Source: Pseudoneurospora amorphoporcata
Lineage: Eukaryota > Ascomycota > Sordariomycetes > Sordariales > Sordariaceae
Reading direction: 5' to 3'
DNA: 64,000 nucleotides
NCBI GenBank assembly: GCA_033297205.1
Contig: MU859100.1
Location: 1 to 64,000 of the forward strand
Shown: piece by piece, positions 21,112-32,768 of the stretch
Layout: the number at the start of each line of letters is the position of its first letter
How positions within the stretch are numbered: position 1 is the stretch's first letter
Position numbers and translations under genes: made by a program
Notes under the pieces: model-generated
The model's database searches: none
What the model saw: the letters and a program-made list of their open reading frames with translations, nothing else
Told to the model about the DNA's origin: nothing

Positions 21112-22848
21112 ATGTCCGAACCACCCGCAATTACCACCCAGCTTGCTACCGCCATGCCTCAGATGGCTGGAGGTTCGCTTAACCACAGAGATTCCCCTTG
21201 TTTCCCCCCTGGCCATGCTCCACTAGAGCGACTTCCCAACGAGATTCTGGCCCAGATATGTGATCTCGCCGTGCCCGAGCAGAAAGGAACTGGCACCGTC
21301 ACACAGCATCGTTCCTTCAACGATAGGGGCATCCGAGCTCTGGCTCTTGCGTCCAAGAGGATGCAACCTATAGCACAGGAGGCAATGTACAGATTGATTG
21401 TACTCGACAATTGCGAGAAGAGCGTTTTGCTTTTAAAGAGCCTGCTGCTCTTCCCACACAATCGGGAGCTCGTTAGGCATCTAGAGGTGCGGCCCCCAGT
21501 CAAATTACTGCGTCCCGAAGGCGCTGAGCCCACCCGATTCTTCGACTTCCCTCTGGTTCTCGACACAGTCTATGAGAGCGAGGAATGCAACCCACAGCTT
21601 CCTTCCACACTTCTCAACTTCCTTAGGGTGGAATTTTGTCGGTTGCCTAGGGAGGCAGAGTGGAATTTGGGACGATACCCGCAAGGCGGCTTCTACTCGG
21701 TTACCCGAGCTATCAACCACCTTTGTGGGGATTTGAAATCTTTCAAAGTCCAGATTATGGGCCAGTGGTGTGGTTCCTCATGCGACTACACTCAAACCCA
21801 GCCCAGATTCATCTTTCAACTAGGCTCTGTCCGGCAGCCTGCAATTGCCCCCAACCATTTGCGCATCCTCGATCTTGATGTAGCCTCCATCGCTATTTTC
21901 ACCAACAGACCTAGAATTGGACGCACATGCAGAGCAGCTTGCCCCCCTTCGGTGAGCGACCTTACGCTTCGTCACGAGGATGCTAGCCTCAGCAGAAACT
22001 TTCTTGACTCATTGGACGATGAGGACATCTTCGACGACAGTTGGGACCACCGCGCACATGCCCCTACCATGGACGACCTCTTTCACTTCATCAAGCCTTG
22101 TTCCGCGTCCCTACGCAAGCTCCGTCTCCTTGGAGGCTTCGACCATGCCGGTCTCATGATACCCAGCATTACGTTTGGTCCCCGGGCTGTGAGCGGGTGT
22201 AACTGGAACACCATTCTCCCGCACTTCCCGCAGCTCGAACACCTCGAGTTTTCCGGCTACGGTAACCCATGTCCGCCAGACGACACTCACAGGAACACCC
22301 TACCCGACAATATATACCGCTACGGCACCGGCAAGACCCTTCGCTGCCTCGCTCAGCTCCCCAACCTTCGGTACTTGAAGCTTCCACTGGTGGATCTATT
22401 CCCGCTATCGCCAACAGTCTTCCCGGATACGGCGAGGGGATTGAGAGACTTGATAGTTGCCGAGATAGATTGGGAGGTGCCGTGGGGCACATTATCATCC
22501 GAAGTGCTCGATGTTTACGGGCGCCTGAGAAGGGATATGGCGCAGGCCATGGAGGCATTGGCGCAAACCCTCGAGTCAGGAAGAGGGCCCCATCATAACA
22601 TTGAGAAAAAGCTGCGACAGGCGGCGTTGGGAGCACAAGAGATCCCGAGAAATTTGGAAAAGGTAGAGTTGTATTACTTCGTGAAGGATACCGACAAGAA
22701 CAGGGACCCGAGAGAGCTGTGGGCGAAGAGTGCCCAGTACGCCTCTCTGGATCGTCGGGAAATCGAGTCGCATGAGGTAAAGATGGCGCTGGAGGGAGGG
22801 TGGTTCCCGACGAAGGAGAAGACGTTCACGTGGACGAGGGGTTACTGA
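21112..22848 (+). CDS. F-box protein, LRR-like C-terminus (paralog of 49624-51147)
   Basis: Intronless, 578 residues from the ATG at 21112. An in-frame ATG at 21049 would add 21 residues, but the 21112 site has A at -3 and gives an MSE start shared with the paralog. The F-box begins at about residue 38 (LERLPNEILAQICDLAV), followed by LALASKRMQPIAQEAMYRLI. The remainder has leucine-rich strands (SLRKLRLLGGF, LEHLEFSGYG, LRYLKLPLVDLFPL) typical of fungal F-box proteins that recruit substrates to SCF ubiquitin ligases. The paralog 28 kb away has the same order: LERLPEEIL, LSLVSKQI, LRKLRLFSGL, LRYLKLSDMF. Substrate unknown. Confidence 0.85.
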   Translation: MSEPPAITTQLATAMPQMAGGSLNHRDSPCFPPGHAPLERLPNEILAQICDLAVPEQKGTGTVTQHRSFNDRGIRALALASKRMQPIAQEAMYRLIVLDNCEKSVLLLKSLLLFPHNRELVRHLEVRPPVKLLRPEGAEPTRFFDFPLVLDTVYESEECNPQLPSTLLNFLRVEFCRLPREAEWNLGRYPQGGFYSVTRAINHLCGDLKSFKVQIMGQWCGSSCDYTQTQPRFIFQLGSVRQPAIAPNHLRILDLDVASIAIFTNRPRIGRTCRAACPPSVSDLTLRHEDASLSRNFLDSLDDEDIFDDSWDHRAHAPTMDDLFHFIKPCSASLRKLRLLGGFDHAGLMIPSITFGPRAVSGCNWNTILPHFPQLEHLEFSGYGNPCPPDDTHRNTLPDNIYRYGTGKTLRCLAQLPNLRYLKLPLVDLFPLSPTVFPDTARGLRDLIVAEIDWEVPWGTLSSEVLDVYGRLRRDMAQAMEALAQTLESGRGPHHNIEKKLRQAALGAQEIPRNLEKVELYYFVKDTDKNRDPRELWAKSAQYASLDRREIESHEVKMALEGGWFPTKEKTFTWTRGY

Positions 22849-23481
22849 GAGTTGGAGAGTGAGGGACATGATGGCCTACATATAACTTCCATTGTCTTGG
22901 AAAGGTTGGGTTTTACATAGCAATTGGCGATAAGGGGGAGAGATCGTATGGGAGGTGGACAGCCTTCATACCGTATATACCTTATGTTGAAAGTGCCCCT
23001 GCGTAAACAAAACCACATAAGCAGAATGAATGAAAGTTCAGCCCTTGGTGTGAAACAAGATGGCAGTATCTAAGGTATTGATGAAGGATGGGTTGTAAAC
23101 TACCTAGGTACCAGCAGTTGGCCGATTTCTTTTCTGAGACCATTTCACATAGACACCCTTATGAACGGGTGTACCGAACAAAGTGCTCCGATGTTGTCTT
23201 GGTGTGCACCTTACGGTTTTAGACTAGTGCGCGTGGGGAGGTTAACTGTGGGAAGCGATACGCTGAATCAAAGAAAGAAGTGATGATATTGTGGATGATT
23301 CAGAAAGAAAGCGCTACGGGAAGAGAAAGAAAGAAGGACAAAATACTGGTGTGGTCTGGAAGTGAAAGTGGGCCAATTGCCAGCCAACCTTACCAGGTGG
23401 CGGCGGCCCAACATTAACTCTTGACGCGGACCCTGCACGACCGTCCAGTGCTTTATCTGACATAGTCCCAGTCTTCATCGA
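22849..23481. other. Intergenic between convergent genes
   Basis: No gene seen. Contains one CCTAGGTACC palindrome-like word near 23103, a motif that recurs in other intergenic spaces of this window. Confidence 0.5.
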
Positions 23482-23892
23482 CTAAATAAAGTTTAGTTGG
23501 GAGCTATCATCCGCTCCCTGCCCATCCCACATCCTGATATTGATATCATCAGCCTTGGGACCTTTGTCTTCCCCACGCTCAGATGGTTGAATGGCAGGCT
23601 GCGGCGTTAAGGAGTGAACCCCAGGAATGCCTTCGGTTCTACTGATCGAAAATGAACCATCCGGATATTCGAAAAACTCAAATCGGTCCAATTCATCAAG
23701 GTCCCTCGGTCGTTCGGGGATTGACGAAGCAGTGGATATATCCTTTGATCCCGGTCCTTCTTGTGGTAGTTCCGGAAGCGGGGGGGAATGAGAGCGGACT
23801 TGCGCAGGGCGGAAAAGAGGTGGGAGAGGCGAGCCGCCTGGACCGTTGGGGCCTTCAGGTCGTGGCATCCCATCCTGCTCCCGTCGAGCCAT
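23482..23892 (-). CDS. Possible 3' exon or separate small protein downstream of the C2H2 gene
   Basis: A 136-codon frame starts only 35 bases past the stop of the zinc-finger gene on the same strand. It reads as proline-rich, disordered protein (SPPLPELPQEGPG) with a more structured RFEFFEYPDGSFSISRT. It has an ATG, but the spacing suggests it could instead be an extra C-terminal exon joined by an intron I could not place in phase. No family is recognised. Confidence 0.35.
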   Translation of the reverse strand: MARREQDGMPRPEGPNGPGGSPLPPLFRPAQVRSHSPPLPELPQEGPGSKDISTASSIPERPRDLDELDRFEFFEYPDGSFSISRTEGIPGVHSLTPQPAIQPSERGEDKGPKADDINIRMWDGQGADDSSQLNFI

Positions 23893-23927
23893 TATGGCGC
23901 GCCTCTTATATTATTGTTCCAAGAGCA

Positions 23928-26126
23928 TCAAACATCATCTGGTAGTTTTGGAAGGGCCCAGAGGTTGTCACTTGACCCATTCTGGCCATTACCAGGCTCA
24001 GCTCGCATGCCGTTTCCGCCACCCATCTCCTGGTTGTAAAACTGGTTGATGTTCTGGCCGTCGGGTCCCTGCGGCAGCATGGGAGAACCCTGGTTTCGAT
24101 ATGAAGAATACCCCTGTAAAACACGTTTCACAGATTCACGATAGTCCGAACCCAGCATGTCCACATTGGTAATCGAGCGTAGAGGTAACATATACTTTGT
24201 CTCATCCGATGCTTCAGACTTTGGGTTCGCCCCGTCTTCATAGGATGTGGTATTTGCCGTAAGTTCCTCGGTAGATGGTGGTTCTTCTTGAGTTTCATCA
24301 TCATGTTGCTCTTCGTCGGCATATTGTGAAGCTCGTCTCGGCGGCCTTGCTGGTACTAGCGGTCGCATATGTGGGTTGACTGACAGATGGACAGTAGACG
24401 TGGAAAACATGGCTGGAGGCTGCGTCCCCAGGGTTTCCAATGCGGCCTCTCCAAAATACGGACTCAAACCTTCAGCCAGGTCTTCAATCCATGAAAATGA
24501 CTGATCTGGCAGGTCTCCAATCCATGAAAATGACTGATCAGGCAGGTCTTCAAACTGATGTTGCTCATTGTCATCGCCAGGCTCAACAACCTTGGAGGAG
24601 TTTTCGTCTTGGTCATCCGAAAGCGAGTCCTCCTCTAGCCCACGGTCCGGTAGTACAAACAGGGCTACGTCTTCCTGGTGTCGCCCAACATGGCGTGCGT
24701 AGGCCTTGAACGAATCTAGTTCTTCGTCGCATAGCTCGCATTGTTTGGACGCATCGAGCGGTCTGTCCTGTTCGGACAGTTGGATGAGGCTCTCGGGGCT
24801 CAGACTCTCCGCATGTTCCTTGTGAAGTGTTGCAATATGGTCATTCAGAGCCGGTATGTTATCCAGTCGTAGGTCTCTGCACCCTAGAGGACAGAGTAAA
24901 ATCTTCCAATGAGCTTCCTGGACATGCTGTATCCACTGGTGACGTCGTTGAAAGTCTTGCCCTGCAGCAGAGCAGTCCGGATATAGGCAGATGTAAGGCC
25001 GTAAGTCCCCAAGGACATGTTTTCTGGAAATTTTTGGTCAGTATGGACATAAGCCGGAGGAGGATTTGAGACCAGGACAAGATTTGATTCTTACCGCCAT
25101 TCTTTCGTTGTCTCAACTGATATCATCCGGTAGCAAAATGGGCATTCAAATGGCCCATTCTCTGCTTCCTCTGGCATTGAAGGCACTCTTGATCTCCTTC
25201 CATCAGGAGCAGAGCTAGGAGCGAAGGAGGTTTCAGTTAGAGCAGCCTCCGAGCGGCTGTCGCAGTCTTCGAAAGCAGAGCCATCTGTGTTGGATGTCTT
25301 CAGATGTTGCGGAAGAGACGAGGCGACAGTGGTCACTCCTATTGTCTTTGTGTCATCGGACCCTGCCTTCTCCTTGTCCTCGTTTGGCAGTCCTTGCGCA
25401 AGTTTTCGGTGGTGTTCCTCCCGATACCGAAAAAACTGGCGCCTGAAGGAGTTGGCTTTCCCAAGCTGCTCAACGATCACCTGATTTGCGGAAGGAAACT
25501 TGTGCCGGATATGGGCTGTATCGAACGCCACGTACGCAGAGGTGTCAGTCATTGCTGACCGCCTGAAGCGATCATGAGGAGCGGGATTGTGAATCGAGAC
25601 TGATAACCTGAAGAGGCAGTTGATGATCTCGGACGATTCAGAGATGATCTGTGACAGTTCAGTGAGACCTGAAGGAGCCTGAGCTTCAGAGCCATCACTG
25701 TCCGAGTCCTCGTCGTCTGAGGCTGGTTCCATGTCGTCCCATGGCTCGACGGTTCCGATGGCTATTGAAGCTCCTGTGGTATACAACTTCACACATTAGC
25801 CTTGTACGAGCTGTGATGGAATCTTCGGGCTCAAACCCACCATCCTGAAGGCATTCGAGCAGATCGTTCAGCAGATTGATCACCTGGGTTCTGATGTTTG
25901 ATGCATCTCGTAGCCGGTAATCGAGCGAGGACTTTCCCGTGCGATGTGCCCCTAGGTTCGCCACCCATACTCGAAATCTGCCCAGCTCATTCTTGATTGA
26001 AGGTCGAAGATCCTCCGGAATATCATCCCCTCCGCGGTCAGAGTCGGGGACCACGGCCGTAAGACTGTCGTTCAGTGACCGGAAGCCGCTGAGGCATGAA
26101 GGCACCAAGGCAGAGATATTTGCCAT
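23928..26126 (-). CDS. Fungal C2H2-type zinc-finger regulator-like protein
   Basis: Three exons: 26126-25841, 25773-25095 and 25023-23928, giving 686 residues. Introns are 67 nt (GTGGGT, GGCTAATG, ACCACAG) and 71 nt (GTAAGA, TTTCCAG), and both restore a single frame. The N-terminus is helical, with LVPSCLSGFRSLNDSL, and a linker is acidic. The core has FECPFCYRMIS, WRKHVLGDLRPYICLYPDC, a HQWIQHVQEAHW segment, LLCPLGC, and CELCDEELDSFKAYARHVGRH. This pattern of degenerate C2H2 fingers is common in a large family of filamentous-fungal proteins, often named oxidoreductase acuF-like without evidence of that role. An 11-residue unit (DLPDQSFSWIG) is duplicated exactly in tandem. It is divergent from the DUF7580 gene, with 417 bp between the ATGs. 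DNA or protein binding is inferred. Confidence 0.85.
24478..24543 (-). repeat. 33-bp coding tandem duplication
   Basis: Two nearly identical 33-bp units encode two copies of an 11-residue segment with the core DLPDQSFSWI in the C-terminal part of the zinc-finger protein. The frame is kept. Nucleotide differences are few, so the duplication is recent or under exchange. Confidence 0.85.
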
Positions 26127-26543
26127 GGCTTGGGATTGGCAATCAAGGGATTTGTTGACATCAAGAGAACCTGACTGGATGATATCGTTACTTGAGGATA
26201 CCTTATTGACGTTCCTCTAATTCGTGAGATAGTGAACAGTGAGATGGAAGAGGGGGAAGTCGTGGAAGGTGACACAAAGGAGCGCCCTACGTAAGCACAC
26301 ATGCCTGGATGCAACCCTCGACGTGCCCAACCAACCCAACGTTAAGGCGGGACCAGGCAAAGCAGGGGAAGGATTGACTGCGCCACTGTGGTTTGTTTTC
26401 GCAGGCATGAATCTCAGCGTCAGCAGCGACGTGTGCCTCTCGCGTCCCGACTCTTTCGTACACTCTTCCCCTGTTCACAAACCTCACAACGTACCTCTAC
26501 ACCTTGACATTAAGCGGCCGAGCTCCCATCTGAGTTACCAGCA

Positions 26544-28531
26544 ATGTCAGGATTTGAGGTCGCGGGTCTTGTTCTTGGGGCGTTGCCTCTTATTATCTCT
26601 GCCTTGGAAGGTTACACCAAAGGTGCCGGCGCCATCCAACAATGGCGGTACTACACACGGGAGCTCAAGATCCTAACGAGAGGGTTGGAAACAGAGCATG
26701 TAACCCTTCAAAACGTCTGTGAGAAGCTTCTTATGGGAATAGCAGACACAACCATGATTGAGAAAATGATCGAAGATCCGTTCGGACCCCTTTGGAAAGA
26801 AGAGACAAATCCAGAGGTCTACCACAAGATCCGGAAGAGACTATGGCGAGCAGCGGGTATCTTTGAGGAGAATGTACAAGACATGAGGAAAGCCGTCGCA
26901 GAGTTGCAAGAGAAGTTGAACATAGGCCCGGATGGTCAGGTATGAAAGCTCCTAGAGGTCGAGATTTGATGCACATTCCTCCACAGCGTCTTGCTAACAG
27001 CAGTTACATTGATTAGCCTCCACCCCATAAGGAAAGAGTCAGTTTCAGAAAAGAAATGAAGAGACTCTCCTTTTCCCTCAACAAGTCGGTGTATCTGGAA
27101 CTGCTGACTCGCATACGAGATGGAGTTTCAAGCCTAGAAAGATTGACCTCTCAGAATTCGGTGCTGGAGCCCGGACGGGACAAACGATCCAACGGGAGAT
27201 TATATCGTCTCATGAGTTCTCTATCAGGCGGCATATATCACGCTCTATGTACAGCAATGAGTGCCTGCCAGTGTCCTACTTCTCACCTTCTAGGACTGAA
27301 GCTATCCCCGCCTCCCGACACCAGCGTCATACCGGGCGATGAGGATGACGATGTGGTCAGGAGGTTGTCCATGAAGCTTGCAGTATCTGATCAAGAGATT
27401 CCGCATGGAAAGGTCGACCGGCTATGGCACTCCGTCATGGTCAAACCCTCCAGTCGACCTCGGCAATGTCAAGTTCCCATCTGCCAGCAACCGACTGCCC
27501 TCGTGGAACCTGAACGGCCAACGAAACGGGCCCCGAAAACCGTTGGGTTCTCCTTCTCGGAGAAGTCAACTAAGAGGCCCAGCCTGCTGTCTCGTTACTC
27601 ATCTCGAGAGGTGGAGGTGAAATCGTCATCAAGGTCCTCTACTCAGACTCTGACCTTGGAGGTTACCAGCACAAAGATGGAAGAAGCAAACGAAGACATC
27701 ATTATGGATCTTTGTGAGACCCTACGGCAACTATCAACCCTACAAGCAAACGGTTGTTGTGGACACATCACTGGACCAGCGGCAATCGATGCCTCGGCAA
27801 CGGAGAGATATAGTCTCTATGCATTAGGTCATCTCCGTCCTTCGGACAGTTTTGGCCAATGCTCCTTCATATCCCTGCATGATGTCTTGACCCAGCAGCT
27901 CACTGCTCCTTCCCCTTTCTACGACGAGGACAGAGTAAGACTTTCTTACATCTTGGCATCCGGCGTCCTTCAACTGGCAGGAACGCCTTGGCTCACAACC
28001 AAGGTAACCACCAAGGACATTTTCCTCATCCGGTGCAATGGCACAACGCATTTCGAGGAAACATTCGTCGTCAAGCAACTTCCCGAGACATCGGACAGTA
28101 TGCGAATCGATTCCCAACCGCCACAAGGCCTCGCGGGTCCACATCAGAACCAAGGATTGCTCTTTCTGGGCATCATCCTCATCGAGATTATGCTCGGCAC
28201 ACCGTTCGATACCTTCCGCGAACCCCTCATCAAGCAGCATGGTCCCGTGCCTTCGATGCTGGGGTCGTTCTTCGCTGATTACGAGACAGCAATAACGCTG
28301 CTAAGCAGGCTCGAGACCAGATGTGGACCAAACTACAAGCGTGCTGTTGAACGATGCATCAAGTGCAAATTCCCCCCGCCAAAACCCAACATGGACGGCG
28401 ACGAGTTCAGGAGATTCGTGTATGGCCATGTGGTAGCACCGTTGGAGGAGGATCTGAAGCAATTCACCTTGCAAGAACTAACTGTGATGACACATGAGGG
28501 TTGGAGCCAGGCTTCGCAAAGCACTTGGTGA
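26544..28531 (+). CDS. DUF7580-type protein (fungal MSGFEVAG family)
   Basis: Two exons, 26544-26939 and 27017-28531, give 636 residues. The 77-nt intron starts GTATGA and ends TTGATTAG; the earlier CTAACAG acceptor would run into a stop. The N-terminus MSGFEVAGLVLGALPLIISA is the hallmark of a fungal family with an all-helical N-terminal domain (about 1-130). A poorly conserved linker follows, and then a C-terminal DUF7580 domain (about 250-480) with features of a degenerate kinase fold: SLYALGHL, RVRLSYILASGVLQL, LFLGIILIEIMLG. Such proteins are expanded in filamentous fungi, often near incompatibility-type genes. Biochemical function is unknown. The start is unambiguous. Confidence 0.88.
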
Positions 28532-28798
28532 ATGGATTGAAGGAACAAGCCTGCAACAAGTGATGGCGGGGAAGGATCAAACAAGAAGCGACGTGGATTC
28601 TGCCAGCAAGCAAGTAAGACGCAGAACTCAGGACGGACCCTGACTGGATACCGAGGCCCACAGATATATCTGCAGCAGACCCAGACCCTGGGCCACGAGG
28701 GCCCCCGATACGACGTATACTTCTCGGCTCGCAAGAAAAAGGAGAACAGAAAGACTTCAAGATCCATCCACTGCCAGAACCTCCAGCCAAGACCAACC

Positions 28799-29269
28799 AT
28801 GTGTGCCATCTGGCTCGAAGGAGAAGTCACCTACGCCTGCGGACACATTGTCAAGCACTCGTACCGCACCCTGGCCCAGCTCAAAGGATGCAAACTGAGC
28901 CCTTGCACCTCGGTATCAACCTACACGCCTGGCAGGACAGTCTCCTTCCCTTGCTCGACTTTCCAGTCTGCCACCTCTCTCAACATCCCTCAACCTCCGG
29001 GCTCCTTTCTAACCCCTAAACCCTCCCACCGCCTCCATCCAAGCCTCATACTCCTCCTCGCTCAGACATCTCTCCTGCCTCAACACCTCCACAATCCCCA
29101 ACACAAACGTCTGGTCATTAAACCCCTGATCCGTCGGCGGGAAAGTGATATACCGATCCACCCTCTCGAGAAACACATCCCTCAAGTTATCATCCGCCAC
29201 ACAAAGTGGGATAAAAGTCCCTCCCATGTCGAGGAGTTGTGGGTGGTCAAGTCGGCGGAGGGGAGGTAG
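28799..29269 (+). CDS. Possible small Cys/His-rich protein
   Basis: A frame of up to 156 codons starts MCAIWLEGEVTYACGHIVKH and contains further cysteines (GCKLSPC). Many fungal genomes encode short proteins opening with MC and a CGH motif, presumably zinc-binding. Only the first 50 residues or so look like protein. The 3' part overlaps, on the opposite strand, the stronger coding signal at 29009-29519, so the end is probably wrong or an intron is missing. Confidence 0.3.
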   Translation: MCAIWLEGEVTYACGHIVKHSYRTLAQLKGCKLSPCTSVSTYTPGRTVSFPCSTFQSATSLNIPQPPGSFLTPKPSHRLHPSLILLLAQTSLLPQHLHNPQHKRLVIKPLIRRRESDIPIHPLEKHIPQVIIRHTKWDKSPSHVEELWVVKSAEGR

Positions 29270-29519
29270 CTGAATAAGGGCTACTGGGTGTGTGTGGCGG
29301 ACCGAGAGGTGGAAGTGATGATGGGTTGAGGCGCTACTTCATAGATCTCCCAGGTGGAGGAGGGGGGGTGATGGATTCCGAGGGGTGGCCGATGCCGGAA
29401 AAGGGAGCGGAGATGGCGAAGAGCCACCGGTATGTGTGGTTGCCGTAGCTTGGACTGAGGGAAGGGGGGAGAGGGAAGATGACGGTTTGGATGGAGCGTT
29501 GGCCTTTGAGGACGGACAT
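29009..29519 (-). pseudogene. Unknown protein gene with apparent frame breaks
   Basis: Protein-like sequence runs on the minus strand through three frames. The first starts at 29519 (MSVLKGQRSIQTVIFPLP, then NHTYRWLFAISAPFSG). A frame change falls in the C-run near 29363-29370, after which STWEIYEVAPQP is read. A second change lies near 29270-29330, and the last part reads LIQLPPLRRLDHPQLLDMGG, ITFPPTDQGFNDQTFVLGIV and ends with VGGFRG at 29009. The second change could be an intron (GTAGCG to TTATTCAG, 66 nt). The first has no intron solution I can see, so it is a homopolymer indel or an assembly error. Family not recognised. Confidence 0.45.
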
Positions 29520-30830
29520 TGTGAGCGTTTGATTGCCTGCGACTGGTTAGAAGGTTGGGGATGTGAGCTGAGGCTCCTGTTGGTATGTTCAACGGTGGCT
29601 TTGAGTGCCGTGACCTTGAGGCTTTATGTCCAGTCAAGAAGTGTTTGCGGCTCGATTACTGATTACGCGGCTCAATGCCCGTGTTTGCTGTCTGTTGGGT
29701 CGTCTTCTTTCTTGCAATCGCGGGACAGATATTAAACCTTTGAGATGTAATCGAGATACCGCTGGAATGTTTGTCCATGTTGGTTCCAAGGCCAACCGCT
29801 AGGCTTCCTGTTTTTATACCACCGTGACGGTTCAAAACCCCAGACGTCGCCATCATCGGAACCCTCGATATCTCCATCCCGTACCTCCAAAACACGTGCC
29901 GTACTACACTCACGTTGGTTCCCAAGTGAATCCCAACAGGACGAAAACATACTCCAAGGGAACAATGACAGGCAGCACGTGGAATACAGCGCGGACGGGT
30001 ACCAGTTTGCAATGAAACAACCGCACTGTCTGATAAGGATCACAAGCGCTTACCTTCACCTCCGTCTTCGGCCGCCATGGCTTGGTGAAGACGCCGGGGT
30101 CTTGCTAACAATAGCCCCGAAGTCACCAACTTTCTTCATGCTAATGCCTCTTCAGTAATAGTACCGACACTGTTGGCAGCGAGGTTTGTTCCCAATGAAG
30201 TCGGACAGTGGGACGTTGTCAGAGCTCGCTTATGATGATACGTGCCTCGTCATCGAGGCTGAGTCAACAACGGTGGACCATGAGTGGTGCAGTAGCCGGT
30301 AGACGAGCGGGAGGAATGCGGCGTGAGGAACGAAAAAGCGGTCATTGACGGAGTTTGAGATGGGCGTCGGAGATTATGGGAGAGACAGGTCTTGAACCAT
30401 AGGGACAAAGAAGGCGAGAGAGAGGATGATGTTGTATTGAACAAGGAAACAAGGCTACGAACGATCGCGGGAAAAAGCTAGCTAAGCGTGGTGCTGGGAA
30501 GAAGTGGGCCCAGCCCGGCAGGCACGGCTGGAGACCGTGAGCCGGCTGGGCACAAGAACAGGTAAGCCTCGAAAGTGGAAGCCTGCAGTTTCCCACAAAG
30601 GATCGTGGCCCCTTTCTGTTCATGTTGTGGAGTGATTTGTCACACTTTGTCAGAGAACCACACCCGTCGCAGTTTTTGTCATCAAAGGATGGAATGTGTT
30701 GCTTCGGTTCTTCTTGTGATGGACAGGCTTCAAGGAGCGCAGTTGCGAACAACCATGGCTCGGGGGCCAACATCTGACTTCCCAAACCTGCTCCTTCCAC
30801 ACATGGATCTCTTGCCATGAACCCTTGCCA
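29520..30830. other. Intergenic, no supported gene
   Basis: Frames such as 30342-30818 (minus) and 29656-30043 (minus) overlap one another and carry no domain. The space includes the likely promoter of the broken gene at 29009-29519 and the 3' flank of the transporter. Confidence 0.45.
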
Positions 30831-32443
30831 TCACACTCGCAACTCCTGGTCAAGCACAGTCAGGAACGTTGCACTCATCACCTGCTTGATGCACAACACC
30901 AAGTTGATGAGGAGAGAGGCAGCTGCAGCCACGACCAACACCCATGTGACGACGCCAAAGAACGATGAGTTCAACTCCGTCCTGAACTGCACCGTGGAAA
31001 GCGCCAACGCCACCACCGGGATGACGGCATCATTCCATTGCCCCCTCCACGACAATCCTCCGCGGATAGCAAAGCTCACGAAGCCCACCATGGAAAAAAT
31101 GAGCCAGAGGACGGCCAACCCGAGCAACAACAAGGCCAGAAGGATGCACACCACGTGAGTAGCCTGCGCCGTAGCAGCTGTGAACAAGTTCCCACTCGGG
31201 GCTCCGTGGGCGTTGGCATCACCGAGAATAGCACTGACGTCCTCCGCTGCTCTCCCGAGTATCTGTACCGCCGCGGCACAAACACTCGCTGATCCCATCA
31301 TCCACAACGACAGCTTGACCAGGTGGACAGATGCTCTGCTTTTTACCTGCATCATCTCTTTCTGGAGTACCGCGTACAGGAAGAGCGTCGTGAAGAGCGC
31401 CACTCCTTCCACGCAGAACGCAAGCACCAGCACTGTCGCCGCCATTCCTACCGATATCGTCCCCAACCTCACCAGAACCGACACCAAAAGCCCGCCAACC
31501 AGCGCCAGCAACCCCATTCCAAAAGCCCAGAACAGCAAACATGCCGGCAACACCATCCCCACCTCATCTTCCTCCTCACCTCCACCGACACCAACTCCGC
31601 TCCTCAAAATCCGCCTCCCACTCGGCCCTCCCACCGCCCCGGTCAAAACCCCCATCACAAACACCATGGTGCCTGTCATCCACGCCACGCCAATCCACCA
31701 CATCACATAAGCAATCATTGCCAACACGCGCCTCCTCAACTCTTCTTGTCTATCAGCGTCAGCAGCCTCAATCCCTTTCCCTTTCCCATCCTGACCAACC
31801 TGGTCATCAGCATAACTAGCCAAAAACACAGCAAAACCCACCAACGTCAGCCAAGCAACGGGCCAATAAGCCAGAGCCCCCAGCTTGGCAACGCTGGAAG
31901 TCAGCTCGTGGCATAACTGACGCGGCTTGCCGCAGCCCTTGGAGTGGATCAAGGAGCAGTAGAGCATGAGCAAAGAACAAAGGATGAAGAGGACGAGGTC
32001 GGTGATGAAGAGGGTTGTGATGAGAGTGTTCAGGCCGCGGAAGTGGTATTGGGGTGGGAGCAGGCGGAGGACGAGGGAGAGGAGGCCGAGGGAGGTGGGC
32101 CAGGTGAACCTTTCATGTTTTTTTGCGTGTCAGCACTCATTCCCGTGTTGAGAAATGGGACAAATGGTGACTGGACGTACCATGGTACACCACAACTTTC
32201 GATGAGGGCTTCGGAAGGACCTCGAGGCCGCACAAAGTCCTTCCGTTGATGCCGGTACGGATACCACGGCTCGGAACGCTCGCGGTAACCGAGTCTGCTG
32301 GCCCCGATGGCGGAGCGTGGCGGTGTTAATGGTCCTACTGCGTAGGCGTTGGTGAGAGTGTCGCCAAAGAACTCGGAGATCTTGGAGCTTGGCCGCGCGG
32401 CCGTCTCGATGATGATGCCGTCTCGCTTTTCAACGCTGTACAT
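30831..32443 (-). CDS. TDT/SLAC1-superfamily transporter-like membrane protein
   Basis: Two exons, 32443-32181 and 32109-30831, give 513 residues. The 71-nt intron starts GTACGT and ends CATGAAAG, and it joins CGVPW to FTWPTSLGLLSLVLRLLP. That segment, plus FRGLNTLITTLFITDLVLFI, resembles the first membrane segments of tellurite-resistance/dicarboxylate transporters (TDT, for example yeast malate permeases and sulfite pumps). Nine or ten hydrophobic helices follow (for example WPVAWLTLVGFAVFLASYA, LAMIAYVMWWIGVAWMTGTM, LALLLLGLAVLWLIFSMVGF). A cytosolic N-terminus of about 85 residues precedes them. Putative role: anion or dicarboxylate transport across the plasma membrane. It is divergent from known members, so the family call is moderate and the substrate is open. 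Confidence 0.7.
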
Positions 32444-32768
32444 GATGCTGGCTTGCTGCGCAACTGGAAGTGGTGATGCGGAGGACAGACAGCTGAGGCA
32501 GGGCGGAGAGCTTGCATTGCGTCCTGCATGCCTAGAGGTACCTACATGTAAGGAACTGTTGACCGACCAACGTCATGATGAGTGGCTTGGCTGTAATACC
32601 TCTACCCACTGCAAGCCTGAGCGGCCGGTCTGTGCCACGCAAGGGTTTTGATCACGTCGATGAACCATGTCAAGTTGTCAACTCCTCAATGTTGTGATTG
32701 GAGATGCAAGTCGTGGTGTTCAAACATCCATAATAAGTACCTCTAGGTACATGTAGATCCATGGGCAA

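Noticed and set aside
31180..31916. Long plus-strand frames (176 and 197 codons)
   Set aside because: They are the complement of the TDT-like transporter's coding strand, which has clear membrane segments and a clean intron.
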